From: Asterias amurensis
Lineage: Eukaryota; Echinodermata; Asteroidea; Forcipulatida; Asteriidae
Length of the DNA: 64,000 nucleotides
Assembly (NCBI RefSeq): GCF_032118995.1
Contig: NC_092669.1
Coordinates: forward strand, 186,001 to 250,000
Direction of reading: 5' to 3'
The notes below the pieces were generated by a model. It was not told where the DNA came from. It made no database searches and saw only the letters and a program-made list of their open reading frames with translations. Position numbers and translations under genes: made by a program. Shown in pieces: positions 35,701 through 54,897 of the stretch (the stretch's first letter is position 1; the number at the start of each line of letters is the position of its first letter).

Positions 35701-35977
35701 CTGCAGTAAAATATTACATTCACACGTGTATATACAGCATGGTTCTCCCTTAACACCAGTCCACTGGCCAAATGCCAGGTAAAATAACAGAGGACAAGCC
35801 AAACTTTACTCCAAGTGGTCTGGCTGGCTAGTTCAGTGTTGAAAAGCATCCTTATTTTATATGAAATATGGACAAGTGAAAACCTTGGGGACTAGTGAAA
35901 CGACTAGACAAACTCACTGGTGTGGCTGGCTAGTCACTGAAAACATTAAGGGCAAACCCTGCATGGAACTTGAAGAT
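32701..35977. other. Intergenic region between troponin I and RUVBL2
   Basis: No coding exon is recognised. The left part is the likely troponin I control region. Near 35,330-35,420 a short imperfect repeat, TTTTAAAGGGCAAAC followed by an A-rich spacer, occurs three times. The rest is AT-rich and unremarkable. Confidence 0.5.
33620..33629. promoter_or_regulatory. Perfect CArG box upstream of troponin I
   Basis: CCTTATAAGG matches the SRF consensus CC(A/T)6GG exactly. It lies about 1 kb upstream of the troponin I first exon. SRF sites drive many muscle genes. A single match can be chance, but its position is suggestive. Confidence 0.45.
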
Positions 35978-36089
35978 GTTGGTTCCCAATAAAGATGTAC
36001 TGTTAGAGTTTATTACAAGCAGGTCTCATGACGTTTCCATGTTGGTTGCCCAATAAAGGTGCACTGTTGGAGTTTATTACAAGCAGGTC

Positions 36090-36104
<15 letters not shown>
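35978..36104 (-). repeat. Tandem duplication of the RUVBL2 3' end
   Basis: Two 63-64 bp copies lie head to tail (35,978-36,040 and 36,041-36,104). Each holds ATGGAAACGTCATGA, the last codons of RUVBL2, followed by TGTAATAAACTC, so each has its own AATAAA signal. The right copy carries the real stop codon; the left copy lies in the 3' untranslated or flanking sequence. They differ at about five positions. Confidence 0.92.
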
Positions 36105-43959
<7,855 letters not shown>

Positions 43960-43970
<11 letters not shown>

Positions 43971-43985
43971 TTTGCACGTGTGATG
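43960..43985 (-). promoter_or_regulatory. E-box and YY1-like motif at RUVBL2 start codon
   Basis: On the minus strand CACGTG is followed by CAAAATGGCGGC, with the start codon inside the second motif. CAAAATGGCGGC fits the YY1 consensus, which often overlaps the start of housekeeping genes. CACGTG is the canonical Myc/Max E-box. The motifs are seen; their use is inferred. Confidence 0.5.
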
Positions 43986-44682
43986 ATTTCATCTGGTGAT
44001 TTTCAATCACAAGGGGGCGCTATATTCCAACAATTTATCAGCAGATTTCTGAACGGAGGGGGGGGGGGGGGGGGGCGGGGGCTAGTATAAGAAGTGTGGA
44101 GGGGGAGGTGAATGGCCTTTGCGCATTGGTATTGCGCGCTGTTATTTGTTTTGCGATTAGCAACTTAAGCTACTTAACAAACTAAATCATTCTCACAATC
44201 TAATCTCCCTTTTCTTGTCGAAAGATAACTGTTGGCGGATTAATAAAATTGCCTAAATATCTGAGCAATCTGTGGTTCATTGATAAATGTTGTGCTTTTC
44301 CCTGCACTTCGTATTCGTACCCTAGCCATGGAGCTCTATGGCCCTAGCGAGATCGATGTTAAAAGACAGCCATGAGCAGCTTAACGATGTGGGCTATTCG
44401 TATCCCTGCTCAGAGACTAAAAAGTGTTCATAATAAGAAAGAGTTTGAACGTATGGTTTAGTGTTTATAAGAACTATCGCATCCACATTATTTTACTGAA
44501 ACTAAATTTTATACTCAGAAATTGTGGATAGTGAACCCCACGATATTTAGGAGTAAATACAAGTTAAAATTTACTACAAGGAAACCTTCCTATGACAACA
44601 ATTTTGTGGAATCTCAATAATCACTCTGTACATCTTTTTCTCAGGTAAAAGAATGTGCAGCGTATAATTCGGTTTTACAAAA

Positions 44683-44866
44683 TATTGGGCTCCATTATTT
44701 TCAAAAAGCTTGTAAGCACAAAAACTTGCTTAGCACAATAAACGTTTCTTTGGCGAAAATAGGTTACCAACCAGAATAACACCCAGTTACAATTGCTTCG
44801 ACTTGTATCCTTGTAATGTTCTTGCTTAGCCAAGAAATTGCTAAGCAAAATTGGGTCCTGAGAGTT
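44683..44866. mobile_element. Diverged GCTTAGCA foldback element
   Basis: TTGGGCTCCATTATTTTCAA at the left is loosely mirrored by AAATTGCTAAGCAAAATTGG at the right. The content (TTGCTTAGCA, TTGCTAAGCA) matches the family at 10,537-10,778. It sits between RUVBL2 and the dehydrogenase. Confidence 0.5.
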
Positions 44867-45137
44867 CGAAGTTTGCGGTCCCAGTATAGGGCGCCCTCTA
44901 TCCAAACCCTACGGTGACATTGTTGACATTTTATGCGGAAGTCCTATTGATTATACACGTGTGTTATAATGCGGCGCGGTGTGGCGCTCTCTACCGTTAC
45001 AAAAATAATCACCTAGCAAACTGGCCACCATAACCACAGCTGATTGCAGGCTGATAAATGTTGAAGGTCAGCTAAATGAATTCAACACATTGTAAAAAAC
45101 CTTCATTCTATGCACTACATCTCACTACAGCAGCAAA

Positions 45138-48100
45138 ATGTCCACGAAATTAATTTTATATTCCGCGATCACGCTGTGTTTCAACGCCCAGGTTCTACGC
45201 CGTTATTTACGGGACGAACTTCTGCTAACGTTTCCCTACGTTCTCGTACTTATTCTTCCCACGGTAACTCAACCATTTTGTCAGTACTTTCTGGGTGGAT
45301 TTTGCGGTGTTTTTGTGTTCGCTATTGCAGTGTACACTTTGTATGAGAATCTTCCACAGCAATATGTCAACGTTAAAGATAAAGTCGTCTTGATGACCGG
45401 TATGTACAATTCTTTTGTAACTTGTTGAAATGATTATTTATCAGATTTATAAATTAATAAAAAAGATTGCATTTATAATTATAATTATGTTTTATTGATT
45501 GAATCTTAATTAGTTGAGGAAGTGATTAAACAAATTGCCAGTAAGAAAGCCAGTAAGAGTTTGTATTATGTAATTTGATTGTCACTGTACTGTAGTGTAT
45601 TATAAACGTTAATTCTTTCATAAAATTTGAAAGGGTTAGGCCTATTTATAATTTAAAAACATAGTCTGATTTATTCATGTCAATTGTTGTGTTCGGCTTG
45701 GTACGATTTGGATGTAAAACCAGGAAGTAGTGGATTTTGTTTAAAAAAAGCAACTCAATTCTCAAATGTTTTAGCTAAAAATGTTGTGTTCTTGAACGTT
45801 GACAGGAATTATCATGATTTTTTTATATAAATATCCACATCAAAATATAGATTAATATTTTCAGTGCTCCCAAGTTTGAAGAAAGTTTCTGCAAAACAAC
45901 CTAAATCTAAATCTGAGTAACTACATTGACAAATGAATCATTTCCATTATAAAAAATGTCATATCAATGCGGAAAGATTTCCGTTCCAAACTGTCCATGC
46001 CATAACCTTTTCACCAATTTTTACTGAAAGGACTCATTTAGGTAAATTTATATTTCAATCATATACGAATGAAAACAAAAGTTTTGCACGATGCAGACAA
46101 CTTTCCGTTACTCCTTCTACAGTTCTGAGCGACAATGGAAATTTTGTAAATGATCTGGGGTTGAATAAAAAACCTTGACTAAAGCAGGATTTTAACCTCC
46201 TGTGACTTTCGGATCAAGTGCTCTACCATGGAGGAAGAATCTACCAACTGCACTATCTAGCCTGATGTTGGCAATCGCCTTGTGGGTGGGTGTCGGTCAG
46301 AAACCATCTTTTTTTCAACCCCAAATATGCCATTTGCGTGTTAGATTTTAATAATTGTCTGGTACAATGATGTGCTTGATCGTGAGTTACCGTTTAGATC
46401 TGAATTCATCAGACTATAGAGGTAGTTGCTATGTCGCATGATAGGGGGCAAGCTTTTGCAATGGGTCTGCTCATCCGTAGCTATATAAAAGCTTGTCTGA
46501 ACCATTTGACATAGCAACCGTCTCTATGGTCTGAGGAATTCAAACTTAAGCAGTAACTTGTGACTAAGCAATTCATTGTACCAGGCATTATTCAAATCTA
46601 ACTCGCAAATGGCTTATTGTATAGAATTATTATAGAAGGTATTCTAAGCTGCTATCTGTTAATTTGATAGATTTTCTAAGCTTCTGATTGTTGATTCAAT
46701 TGAATGTTGATTGTAAGAAACTGCTGGTACATGCAGATCTAGAAACCTTGCTGGTCATTGACCCTAGTCCATTGTGATAGAATTTCCTGGGGACAAAAGA
46801 AAAGATAATTCTATAGCTCAAGAATTAAAAGTTTCTTAAAGGATGAGCTACTGGGCACCAACATTGCCTGGGACGGTTGGCCTGAAGCCAGTAGTTTTAG
46901 TGTCGCGTCAGTAAACTTATGACTGGACAAGTCCGGCAGTCTTGTGTTTTTCAATTGAATTATGATTGATACATAGACCTATACCGACCGCACTGTGTAA
47001 TATCAAGTTAAGTTCAAATATTGACTTTTGAGTCTGAAAAACACAATTTTATAAGTACTTTTAAATTAAAGACCAGTTTTTATGAAGTATTCCTCTCATT
47101 AGTGTGGTATGATTTTAATTTTTGAAAAACATGGAAATTTGATATATATTAATCAAGGCTTGTTAGCATCACCTGTTATTGAAATACACCACTATCCAGA
47201 TGACTGATAGACAAGTTTATGTTTCCTTGACCCCATTGCTAAGGTCATGATTAAATAGTAAACAGAAATATCATATGGTTCAGATGAATCGAGTGGCTAG
47301 AAATGGCAGCATGTACCACTCGCTGTTCCCGTGACTCCGTGTTGACCATCTATGATGGGAATTCCAGACAGCGAGATCATACTTTGACATCTAATAAATT
47401 CAGAAACAGATGGCCTCCATACACTAATGACAACTACGTCCAGTAAAGCAAATGCAGTGGATCAGGGCAAAATTTCACAGGGCAGCAAAAAATATAGCGC
47501 AGCTTGGCAATATTATGCTTCAAATACCAGACCAGCTGAACAACCATGCCACAGTTCAATTTGAGAGTGTTATCAGAACAGAAAAAAATGTTTTAAGCAA
47601 TATTTTCTGTTTTTGAAAGCACAAAATTCATAGCGCTGCTATAGCAACCTTAGCAATATGGCTTTCCAGCAAAAATATCATGATACATAATTATTTGTAA
47701 ATTAGATTCAAAGGTTAAAAAGCATTATTAAACAACAATTCTGGAAATAAAAGCAAATTTGTTTTTAACATCATGCTTAGTAGAAGGGTTCAAAAGATAA
47801 AGCCTGACAGATTAAAACAGGGAGATTGTTCCATATTCCTACACAAAATCATTTAAGATACTGCACATTTTTGCTAAGCAAAAAAAATTGTTCAAAGCAA
47901 GTTTGTGCTTTTTAGATGTCTTGCTTTCTCTGTTCATGGAGGTACAGATCTCCATGTTGTTAAAGATGAAGAAGCGAAGAATGAATAATGCCTCATTTCA
48001 TTTGTTACCATTTATGGAGCCCAATCCTTTGAACCATTGAGAACAGACTACAGCCTCCCCCCCAATGCCTGTCATTAGATCTCCACATCCTTTGTTTGTT

Positions 48101-51100
48101 CCTTGTTTATGGCTGGTATTGATTGACCCCAGTTAACTTCTACCTGGTAGTGAACAATGGTAACCCACAGACTTATGCATTGCCTGGGGTCCTTCCATAC
48201 AAACAGAAATGTACAGAACTGTATAAATTCAGGGACGGTCTCAAATCATTTATACCAAAATACCAAAATAGACCTTTTCGCAAATACCCATTGCCCAAGC
48301 AAGCTCCTTTGAATAAGGTGCATGCTGGTCTAGCTAAAGCGTTCAAACTTGATCGCTAGCTAGACCAACATGCATGCTGGTCTAGCTAGCGTTAAAACTT
48401 GATCGCTAGCTAGACCTATTTCTACCTCCATGGCTCGACCAACATGCACCTCATTCCACGCCCAACACCTGCTGCGTACCGAGTATTTGCGATTATAAGG
48501 TCTATGGCTTGTGTGATAAATAAGCAGATAGCGCCCTCACCTGCATGAGGAAGAACAAGACACTGATAGTGTTTGATAGCAATGATAATGAGTGGGTTAC
48601 GCAAGCTCGCCTCTCACCATGGCTTCTACCTCCATGCTCTCACCATTGTGGCCCTGGTTTGATACCCAGCTAAGGCCTAGTTAGAAGAGTTGTGCATTGG
48701 TTCTCTCCCATAGACCTTTTCGCAAATACTGGGGTGCGCGCGTAAAGCTTAGAATTAGGTGCATTGTGGTCTAGCTGGTATCCATCCAAATTCTATCCCA
48801 CAATGCACCTCATTCAACAGTCTGCGCTTCCGCAATGGTATTTGCGAAAAGGTCTGCGCCACAAGGTTTTTTTTTTTATTTTATCCAGGTGTCCCAAAAA
48901 ATCAGACACTTTTGATCTTTTGGTCAAGAATATTTACTATGCTTGAACTGGTCCCCAGAAATAATTGTCTCATGTGGCTTGAAGCTACATTATGTAACAT
49001 GTGCTGCACGGCTGCACCTATATGTAATGCTTGTTGTTAAAAGTGTATGGACCTCACATCTATAGGGTTGAAGCCATGGGGTTTATTAACACAGAAATGT
49101 CTGTGGAACTTTGGAGTGAGAGTTGGAGTAAGTTGATTCTGATTGAATTAAACATCATGCGATGATGGTTGCTAGATTCATTTCAGTCCATGTGTCAACC
49201 TCATGTGGTGAGAGCATCTCACACCTTGAAGGCCTTGACAAAAAATAAATTTGGGTTGAAGATTTGTTGGACAAAATACACTCCATGAAAAGTTTTTCAT
49301 TTTTCGTAGTGATCTAATAAAACTCACATTCTGTAAACTGATTGACAAATATGGTTGATGTACATGGGGGGTTAAGAGACGGGAATGGACAAGAAAATGT
49401 TTCGCCTTAGGACCTTGTCATGCCTGACAATTTTCTTTCATGGAACTTAAAGGGAAGTTACGTTTGGTTATCACTCTTAATAATGGCAATAAAAACTGTA
49501 CAGCAGCTTTCAATAAAATAGAAGCATTTTGAACTTGAATAGTTCACTTTCAAATAATGTCATATAAGAAAATTCTTGTTGCTCCTCATTTTCTGTTGCT
49601 CTTCCAAAAAATTTATTTTGTTCATGAAATATTTATTTACAGATAAATGGCTTCTGACTGACACTCCGGAACCAAGATATAGGACAACCGCCAACATAGG
49701 GCTGGATAGCTCAGTTGGTAGAGTACCTGCACGTTAATCCAGAGGTTGTTGGTTCGAATCCCTCTCATGTCAAGTTTTCTTTGTTCAAACCTAAAACTAA
49801 TTACATATTTGTATATTTATGATGCACAGGTTGTGACACAGGTCTGGGACATGCTACTGCTCTTTATTTGGACAGCCTCGGGGCTCATGTCTTCGCTTGT
49901 TGCTATGACAAAAATGGAACAGGAGAGCGAGACCTCGTTGCTAATAGTTCCAGTAGACTAACAACGATACAACTAGATGTGACAGATCAAGATCAGATTG
50001 ATGAGGCTTTGGATATGGTGAAGGATCTATTGAATGGAAGAGGTAAGAAGCAGCTTGAGGTGGAGACTATGGCCATACTGGCGGCTTGAGTTGGAGACTA
50101 TGACCATACTACGACCATACTTAAAATTAAGATGATCAGAGCAGACTGATCGAAAACATTCAGTTGTCAACCACAGGTTATTTTCAAAACCAACACTACT
50201 CAAAAGAGGATTATGCTACGTCCCCCGCAAACCTCCCTAGACAGTGCATTGTGTCTTCTAATTATGTTTGTTTTCTTTAATTGTTTAAGAGTTGTGGGGT
50301 TTGGTGAACAACGCTGGAGTCTGTCTTTACGGAGAGGCAGAAATCACTACGGTGGATGCATTCAAACGAATGTGGGAGGTCAATTGTTTGGGTCATTTCC
50401 GAATGGTCAAAGCATTCCTCCCTCTGCTACGTATCTCCAAGGGTAGGATCGTCAATGTTACTAGCATGTGTGGTAAGTCTCAATGACAATATGAATTATA
50501 AAACTATTTCAGCATCTCAGAGATAGATTAATTATCACAGTCAAGAAACGCTCAAAAGTGTCTTGATACCATCACCTGAAATAGCTGTGTAGAGAATATG
50601 AAGACTTTACATCCCATCTGAAGGACAAAGCAACGATGGTTCTATAAGTGTCTTGCTTAAGGGTACAAGTGTCAAGACTGTGACTCAAATCCACATGAGG
50701 GATTCATGTCATGGCTAAAAATCTACAAAAGGTATCAAAACCCTTCAATATCTCAGGAGTATGGACAGTGTTGAGGTGAAATCACAGTTCAGACAAGACT
50801 CTTCACAGACTCCTTTATTAAAATCAATTCCTTACTATTGTCTTGCTAGATAAAGTAGCCACACCCAGTTTCCCAGCTTACTGCAGCTCCAAGTCGGCAG
50901 CTTTTGGCTTCTCTAACGTCTTAAGGATTGAGCTCCAGAAGTGGGGAATTAATGTCTCTATCATCGAACCGGGAGGCTTTAAAACTCGTAAGTTCTTGAA
51001 AAATGTTTTTCTTTCCATATGTTAGGGAACAAAATCATGTCCCGTAACCTTATACCGAAATATTGTAAATATTGCTGCTTAATTGTGCATTATTGTTTCG

Positions 51101-51795
51101 GAAAAACCGTTAACTTCTTGACAAAACTTTCTAGAATCAAACTTGAAAGCTAATCTTTTTCAAAAAGTTTTAAGAAAAAACTGATAGAAGTTGTTACAAA
51201 GGTGCAAACACTTGTGAACAATTGATGACTTTTATTTGGTTTAAATGACAATAAGATGTTTATTTCTTGTTTCATAGAAGCTGTAGTGGGTACTCAGCTC
51301 CTGACAGAGTACCAGCGGCTCCTTGGTTCCCTAACCCCGAAGGTAGCAGACGCTTATGGTAAGAGGTATTTTAGCACAGCGCTAGCCTCCATGTATAAAT
51401 CAGATGATATCCGACTGTTGGAAGACTTTTCACCGGTAAGCACTGCTGTTGAGCATGCTCTCTTTGCTAAAAGTCCACGCGCTCAATACTTATGCGGGGT
51501 ACCAGCTGTGATTATGTCATGGATAGCCAATCATCTGCCAGCATTTTTTAATGATTTGATGGGGTCGTTGGTAACGGGGACTTATATCCCACAAAGCGCC
51601 CTCCCAACGGATGAAGAACGCGTAGCGACTGCTGAGAGAAAGAAACAAGAGCGTATTGCCAAGAATCAACGCGCTAACATGCCGGCAAAACAAGTTCACT
51701 TTAAGATGGATACTAGTGAACCTAGTAACCAAGGTAACCAGGATAGTACTAATAGTGTCAAGAATATCCCAGATTCAACCCAGAATGGAACATAA
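45138..51795 (+). CDS. HSD17B2-like short-chain dehydrogenase (SDR9C type)
   Basis: This is likely an NAD(P)-dependent membrane dehydrogenase of steroids or retinoids. Exons: 45138-45399, 49830-50042, 50290-50472, 50850-50987, 51278-51795, giving 1,314 bases and 437 residues in one frame. The N-terminus has two or three hydrophobic stretches (for example LLLTFPYVLVLILP and FCGVFVFAIAVYTLY), as in HSD17B2. SDR motifs: TGCDTGLG (87-94), NNAG (165-168), catalytic S217, YCSSK with Y230 and K234, and EPGGF (259-263). FSPVSTAVEHALFAKSP in the last exon matches the HSD17B2 C-terminal region, and BDH1 is the next closest family I recall. A hydrophilic tail of some 60 residues exceeds the human enzyme (387). 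The start at 45138 has A at -3; the ATG at 45110 is in another frame. AATAAA lies near 52,056. Substrate cannot be told from sequence. Confidence 0.92.
46157..46285 (-). repeat. tRNA-derived SINE
   Basis: On the minus strand it shows GATTGCCAACATCAGGCTAG, a box A-like AGTGCAGTTGGTAGA, a decayed box B and a TTTAGTCAAGG tail followed by TTCAACCCC. It belongs to the same family as 42,309 and 49,686. The box A half carries a short internal duplication or insertion. It lies in the dehydrogenase intron 1. Confidence 0.65.
46323..46619. mobile_element. Long-armed foldback element
   Basis: Two arms of about 110 bases are inverted copies of each other. The left begins GCCATTTGCGTGTTAGATTT and reaches GTAGTTGCTATGTC; the right begins GACATAGCAACCGTC and ends GCAAATGGC. 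About 70 bases separate them. The arms differ at roughly one base in seven. There is no coding capacity. It lies in intron 1 of the dehydrogenase gene. Confidence 0.85.
48268..48507. mobile_element. MITE with AGACCTTTTCGCAAATAC ends, copy 1
   Basis: The left end ATAGACCTTTTCGCAAATAC is mirrored by GTATTTGCGATTATAAGGTC at the right. The interior has a palindrome around GCTAGCTAGACCAACATGCA, duplicated in part. A second copy of the family lies only about 200 bases downstream. Confidence 0.8.
48711..48855. mobile_element. MITE with AGACCTTTTCGCAAATAC ends, copy 2
   Basis: TAGACCTTTTCGCAAATAC opens the element and GTATTTGCGAAAAGGTCT closes it, a nearly perfect inverted match. The interior shares GGTGCATTGTGGTCTAGCT with copy 1 and its mirror image, ATCCCACAATGCACCTCATT. 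Confidence 0.85.
49686..49793 (+). repeat. tRNA-derived SINE, best-preserved copy
   Basis: It keeps box A (TAGCTCAGTTGG) and box B (GGTTCGAATCC), so it scores like a tRNA, but the anticodon arm does not pair and acceptor ends do not match. Head (CGCCAACATAGGGCTGGATA) and tail (GTCAAGTTTTCTTTGTTCAA) match the copies at 42,309 and 46,157. It ends about 37 bases before the acceptor of dehydrogenase exon 2. Confidence 0.75.
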
Positions 51796-53852
51796 ATTGA
51801 TAACGATGATTTATTTTCTGTTAAATTTAAGATTATGCACAGAATAGAATTTTTAAATAAGTGTAACGTGAATATTTTCTATGCATTTCTTGTGATAGTA
51901 CTAAGTTTAATTAGAAACAACAGTTATTTTTAACTTTCAAGCATTGCCGAGTTTAACATACGCTGCTTTTTTATTCCCCAGTTTTGTTGGGGGAGGGAGG
52001 AGTGGTTTAAGTGCTTGACGAAAATTGAAAAAGAAATGTTTTTAAGAAGTAAAAAAATAAAAACAAGATCAAGGCAACAAATTAATATCTATTGTATACA
52101 GGATGAAGTATATTAATAATTAATGTAAGATAAAAGGGGAATATTTTAAAGGTAGTGTCATCATTCAGTTTTTCTTTAGCACTATGTTGATTTATTGGCA
52201 TGGTTATAAAAAAAAATGCAATGAAAGTCACCTGTGAAAGTTTCAGTTGAATACAGGGCCTACTTGTGGGTAAAAAAAATGACTGGGTATTTCATTAAGA
52301 ACATTGAATCCATCCACATATAGCAAGGTGACAGCGAGTACGAACTACATCTGTGGCAAATGAGGGCAGTATTCAAACTGAGATGCTATGAAAATTTCAA
52401 AAAATTACCTGAAGGCGATCTTTGGAGATTCAAATTTGTTGATATACCTGTGTTGAATTTTGATTCTGAACGGAGTCGTGACTTCAGATGCTGCAATTTT
52501 GCCAAATGCTTTTACTACCATTTTCAATTTTACAACAAGTAGGATTTCAGATATAAATCATGCAAATTATCTTCGGTATTACCGAAGTATGACCCTACCT
52601 TTAACATCTTCTTATCTATAATTATTAGAAGGATTTTCTCAGCCTTAAAGGCATCACAAATTACGACATTTGTGCCCTTCTTTTGGACCCATTTAATTCT
52701 ACGCATAATCATTTGATGTCGATTAAAATCAACCTTCCAAAGCCTTTAAATTTATCAAAGTAAATACATTTTTTGAAACTTTGATTTTAAACCTTTTTAT
52801 CAATGCAGTACTTAAAAGATGAGTGTTTTAATATAATAACAAATAATAATAATAATAATAGGCATTTGTAATGACTAATGAGCCAAATCAATCTAAAGAG
52901 ATGTTGTGACAAGGTGCAGAGAAGCAGGGTAATAAAAAAGGTTATAAGAAATTGCAAGAAAATGTTAAATTACAAAATGAAAATCTCCCCCAAATTTTAA
53001 AGCCATTGGACCCTTTCGGTACAGAAAAAAACCCCAAAGTTCACAGATTTACAAATAACTTACAGGGTTTACAGAAGGCAATGGTGAAAGACTTCTCTTG
53101 AAATATTATTCCATGAAATGCTTTACTTTTTGAGAAAACAGCAAAACAATATAAATTCTCGTTAACGAGAATTACGGATTTATTTTAAACACATGTCATG
53201 ACACGGCGAAACGCGCGGATACACGGGTGGGTTTTCCCGTTATTTTCTCCAGACTCCGATGACCGATTGAGCCTAAATTTTCACAGCTTTGTTATTTGAT
53301 ATAGAAGTTGTGATACACGAAGTGTGGGCCTTGGACAATACTGTTTACCGAAAGGGTCCAATGGCTTTAAACCAGAAAATGACTTTTCAGAATCAACACC
53401 TTGTCTTTCATGCCCATTTTATGAGTAAAAATAATGGATTCAAATTTTCATCTTGTGAACATTCGATTTCTGAGCTTATTCATTTTTTTCTGTGCCTTAA
53501 ATTATCCATAATCTTTCCAATCTTCTCTGATGAAGTTCAACACAAGCTAATTGCACCCTACAAATTTGTGAAATCATTGAAAAAGATGAGCACTTTGAAG
53601 AACTTAAACATGTAAAATTAAAAGTTTAAAATAAAAAGAGGTTGCTAATTTTTAGTTACCTCATTTTTTTCACACAATGAAATGTTTTAAATCACTGAAA
53701 AGTTAATGTTATGTAATTATTTAAATGTACTGATTACTGGGTACTTAAATTTCTGAGAATACAATTTGCAAATGGAAAAATCCTTTTTATGTTTTATTTT
53801 GACACGGCAAGAATTTATAGAAGTTGCAAAACAATTGAAGTTAATTTAATTT
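51796..53852. other. 3' flank of the dehydrogenase gene
   Basis: A possible 3' untranslated region ends near the AATAAA at 52,056. Beyond that I recognise no gene up to the tRNA, only the TTAA MITE at 52,997-53,370 and AT-rich sequence. Confidence 0.5.
52997..53370. mobile_element. TTAA-flanked MITE, full copy
   Basis: TTAA, AGCCATTGGACCCTTTCGGT at the left and ACCGAAAGGGTCCAATGGCT, TTAA at the right form a perfect inverted pair. The 366-bp interior matches 29,415-29,784 closely. Even the one change in the left end (GGACCC for GGACAC) is matched by a complementary change in the right end, which keeps the ends paired. Confidence 0.92.
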
Positions 53853-53854
53853 AT

Positions 53855-53862
53855 AAAAAAAA
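53855..53862 (-). terminator. Pol III terminator of tRNA-Tyr
   Basis: Eight consecutive T on the minus strand lie 12 bases past the tRNA 3' end, a standard RNA polymerase III stop. Confidence 0.85.
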
Positions 53863-53874
53863 GATACGAGTTCT

Positions 53875-53962
53875 CCTTCGAGCCGGATTCGAACCAGCGA
53901 CCTATGGATGTCGGGCATTTATCGTCTACAGTCCACCGCTCTACCAACTGAGCTATCGAAGG
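53875..53962 (-). tRNA. tRNA-Tyr(GUA) with intron
   Basis: On the minus strand CCTTCGA pairs with TCGAAGG at the acceptor. Box A is TAGCTCAGTTGG and box B is GGTTCGAATCC. The anticodon stem GTGGA pairs with TCCAT, with GTA as anticodon. About 16 bases (ACGATAAATGCCCGAC) interrupt the gene one base after the anticodon, the standard place for the eukaryotic tRNA-Tyr intron. The mature tRNA would be 72 bases before CCA. A run of eight T follows on the transcribed strand (53,862-53,855) as terminator. It looks functional. Confidence 0.95.
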
Positions 53963-54704
53963 GCCGTTGGAAGTGCGGGCTTACGTAGACCCAAAATAAC
54001 TAAGCGATAAATCCTTTAGATATGACTCATCATTGCGTGTGAATTATTGTGAAACCACAGATCAATGAACTCACAACGTCCGGTGTGGTCAGAGTGACTA
54101 GCGCCCTCTTGGGGTTGATTTTTGCCATTACATTATTTTTGTACTCCGCAAAACGTTGGTACGATCATACAACAGATGATTTCAGCTTTCTTAATGCAAA
54201 TAACTAAAACCTACCTAACCAATTATGTAGCACATTAATTTTAATAGTTTTTAATGAAGGATTGTAATTTAAAGTACTTATTTACTGGAAAATGGCATGG
54301 GGTAAAAAACTGCAAACTTAATTATTTATTTATTTTGTTTTAATTAGTTTTTACATACTTTTCGAGAAGGTTGTTCCAAATCTAAGACAATTTTTTTTAA
54401 AGCATTTTACCTTTGGTATAAGTACCTGGTCTTCCTATAACAATGGCATTTTGGAAAACATAGAGTGATATTTACAGTAGAGCAAAGGTTACAATGCTGT
54501 GAACACCATCCAGCTTTTCTTTGAAAGTACAAGTCTTTAAGGATAAATTTAATGGATTGTTTTATTCATGCCAGTTTATTTATATCGTCTTCCTCATCAT
54601 CAGTACATTTCATATGTAAAATTACATGTATATATATCTTTTTTAAAAACTTGCATGTTATTTTAAATTCAATATATTGGCACTCCGTACTATAATGAAT
54701 ATCT

Positions 54705-54897
54705 AAGCCCAATTTCATAAAGCTGTTTAGTAGAAATTACTTCTTAAAAAATATCTTTGCTTTACAAACAATCAGTGGGGCACCAGTTGCAACCATGTAA
54801 ACTTGCCTAGAAATTTGCCTGGTAACCTGTTTTTACTAAGCAAGTTTGAATGTGCTTAGCAGGGTTTGTGTTTAAAGGCTTTATGAAATTGACCCTT
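54705..54897. mobile_element. Diverged GCTTAGCA foldback element
   Basis: TAAGCCCAATTTCATAAAGC at the left is mirrored by GCTTTATGAAATTGACCC at the right, and TTTTACTAAGCA and GTGCTTAGCAGG lie within. It belongs to the family of 10,537-10,778. Confidence 0.65.

Noticed and set aside
49697-49770. tRNA gene candidate with intact box A and box B
   Set aside because: The anticodon arm does not pair, the acceptor ends do not match, and head and tail are shared with two other SINE copies in the window.
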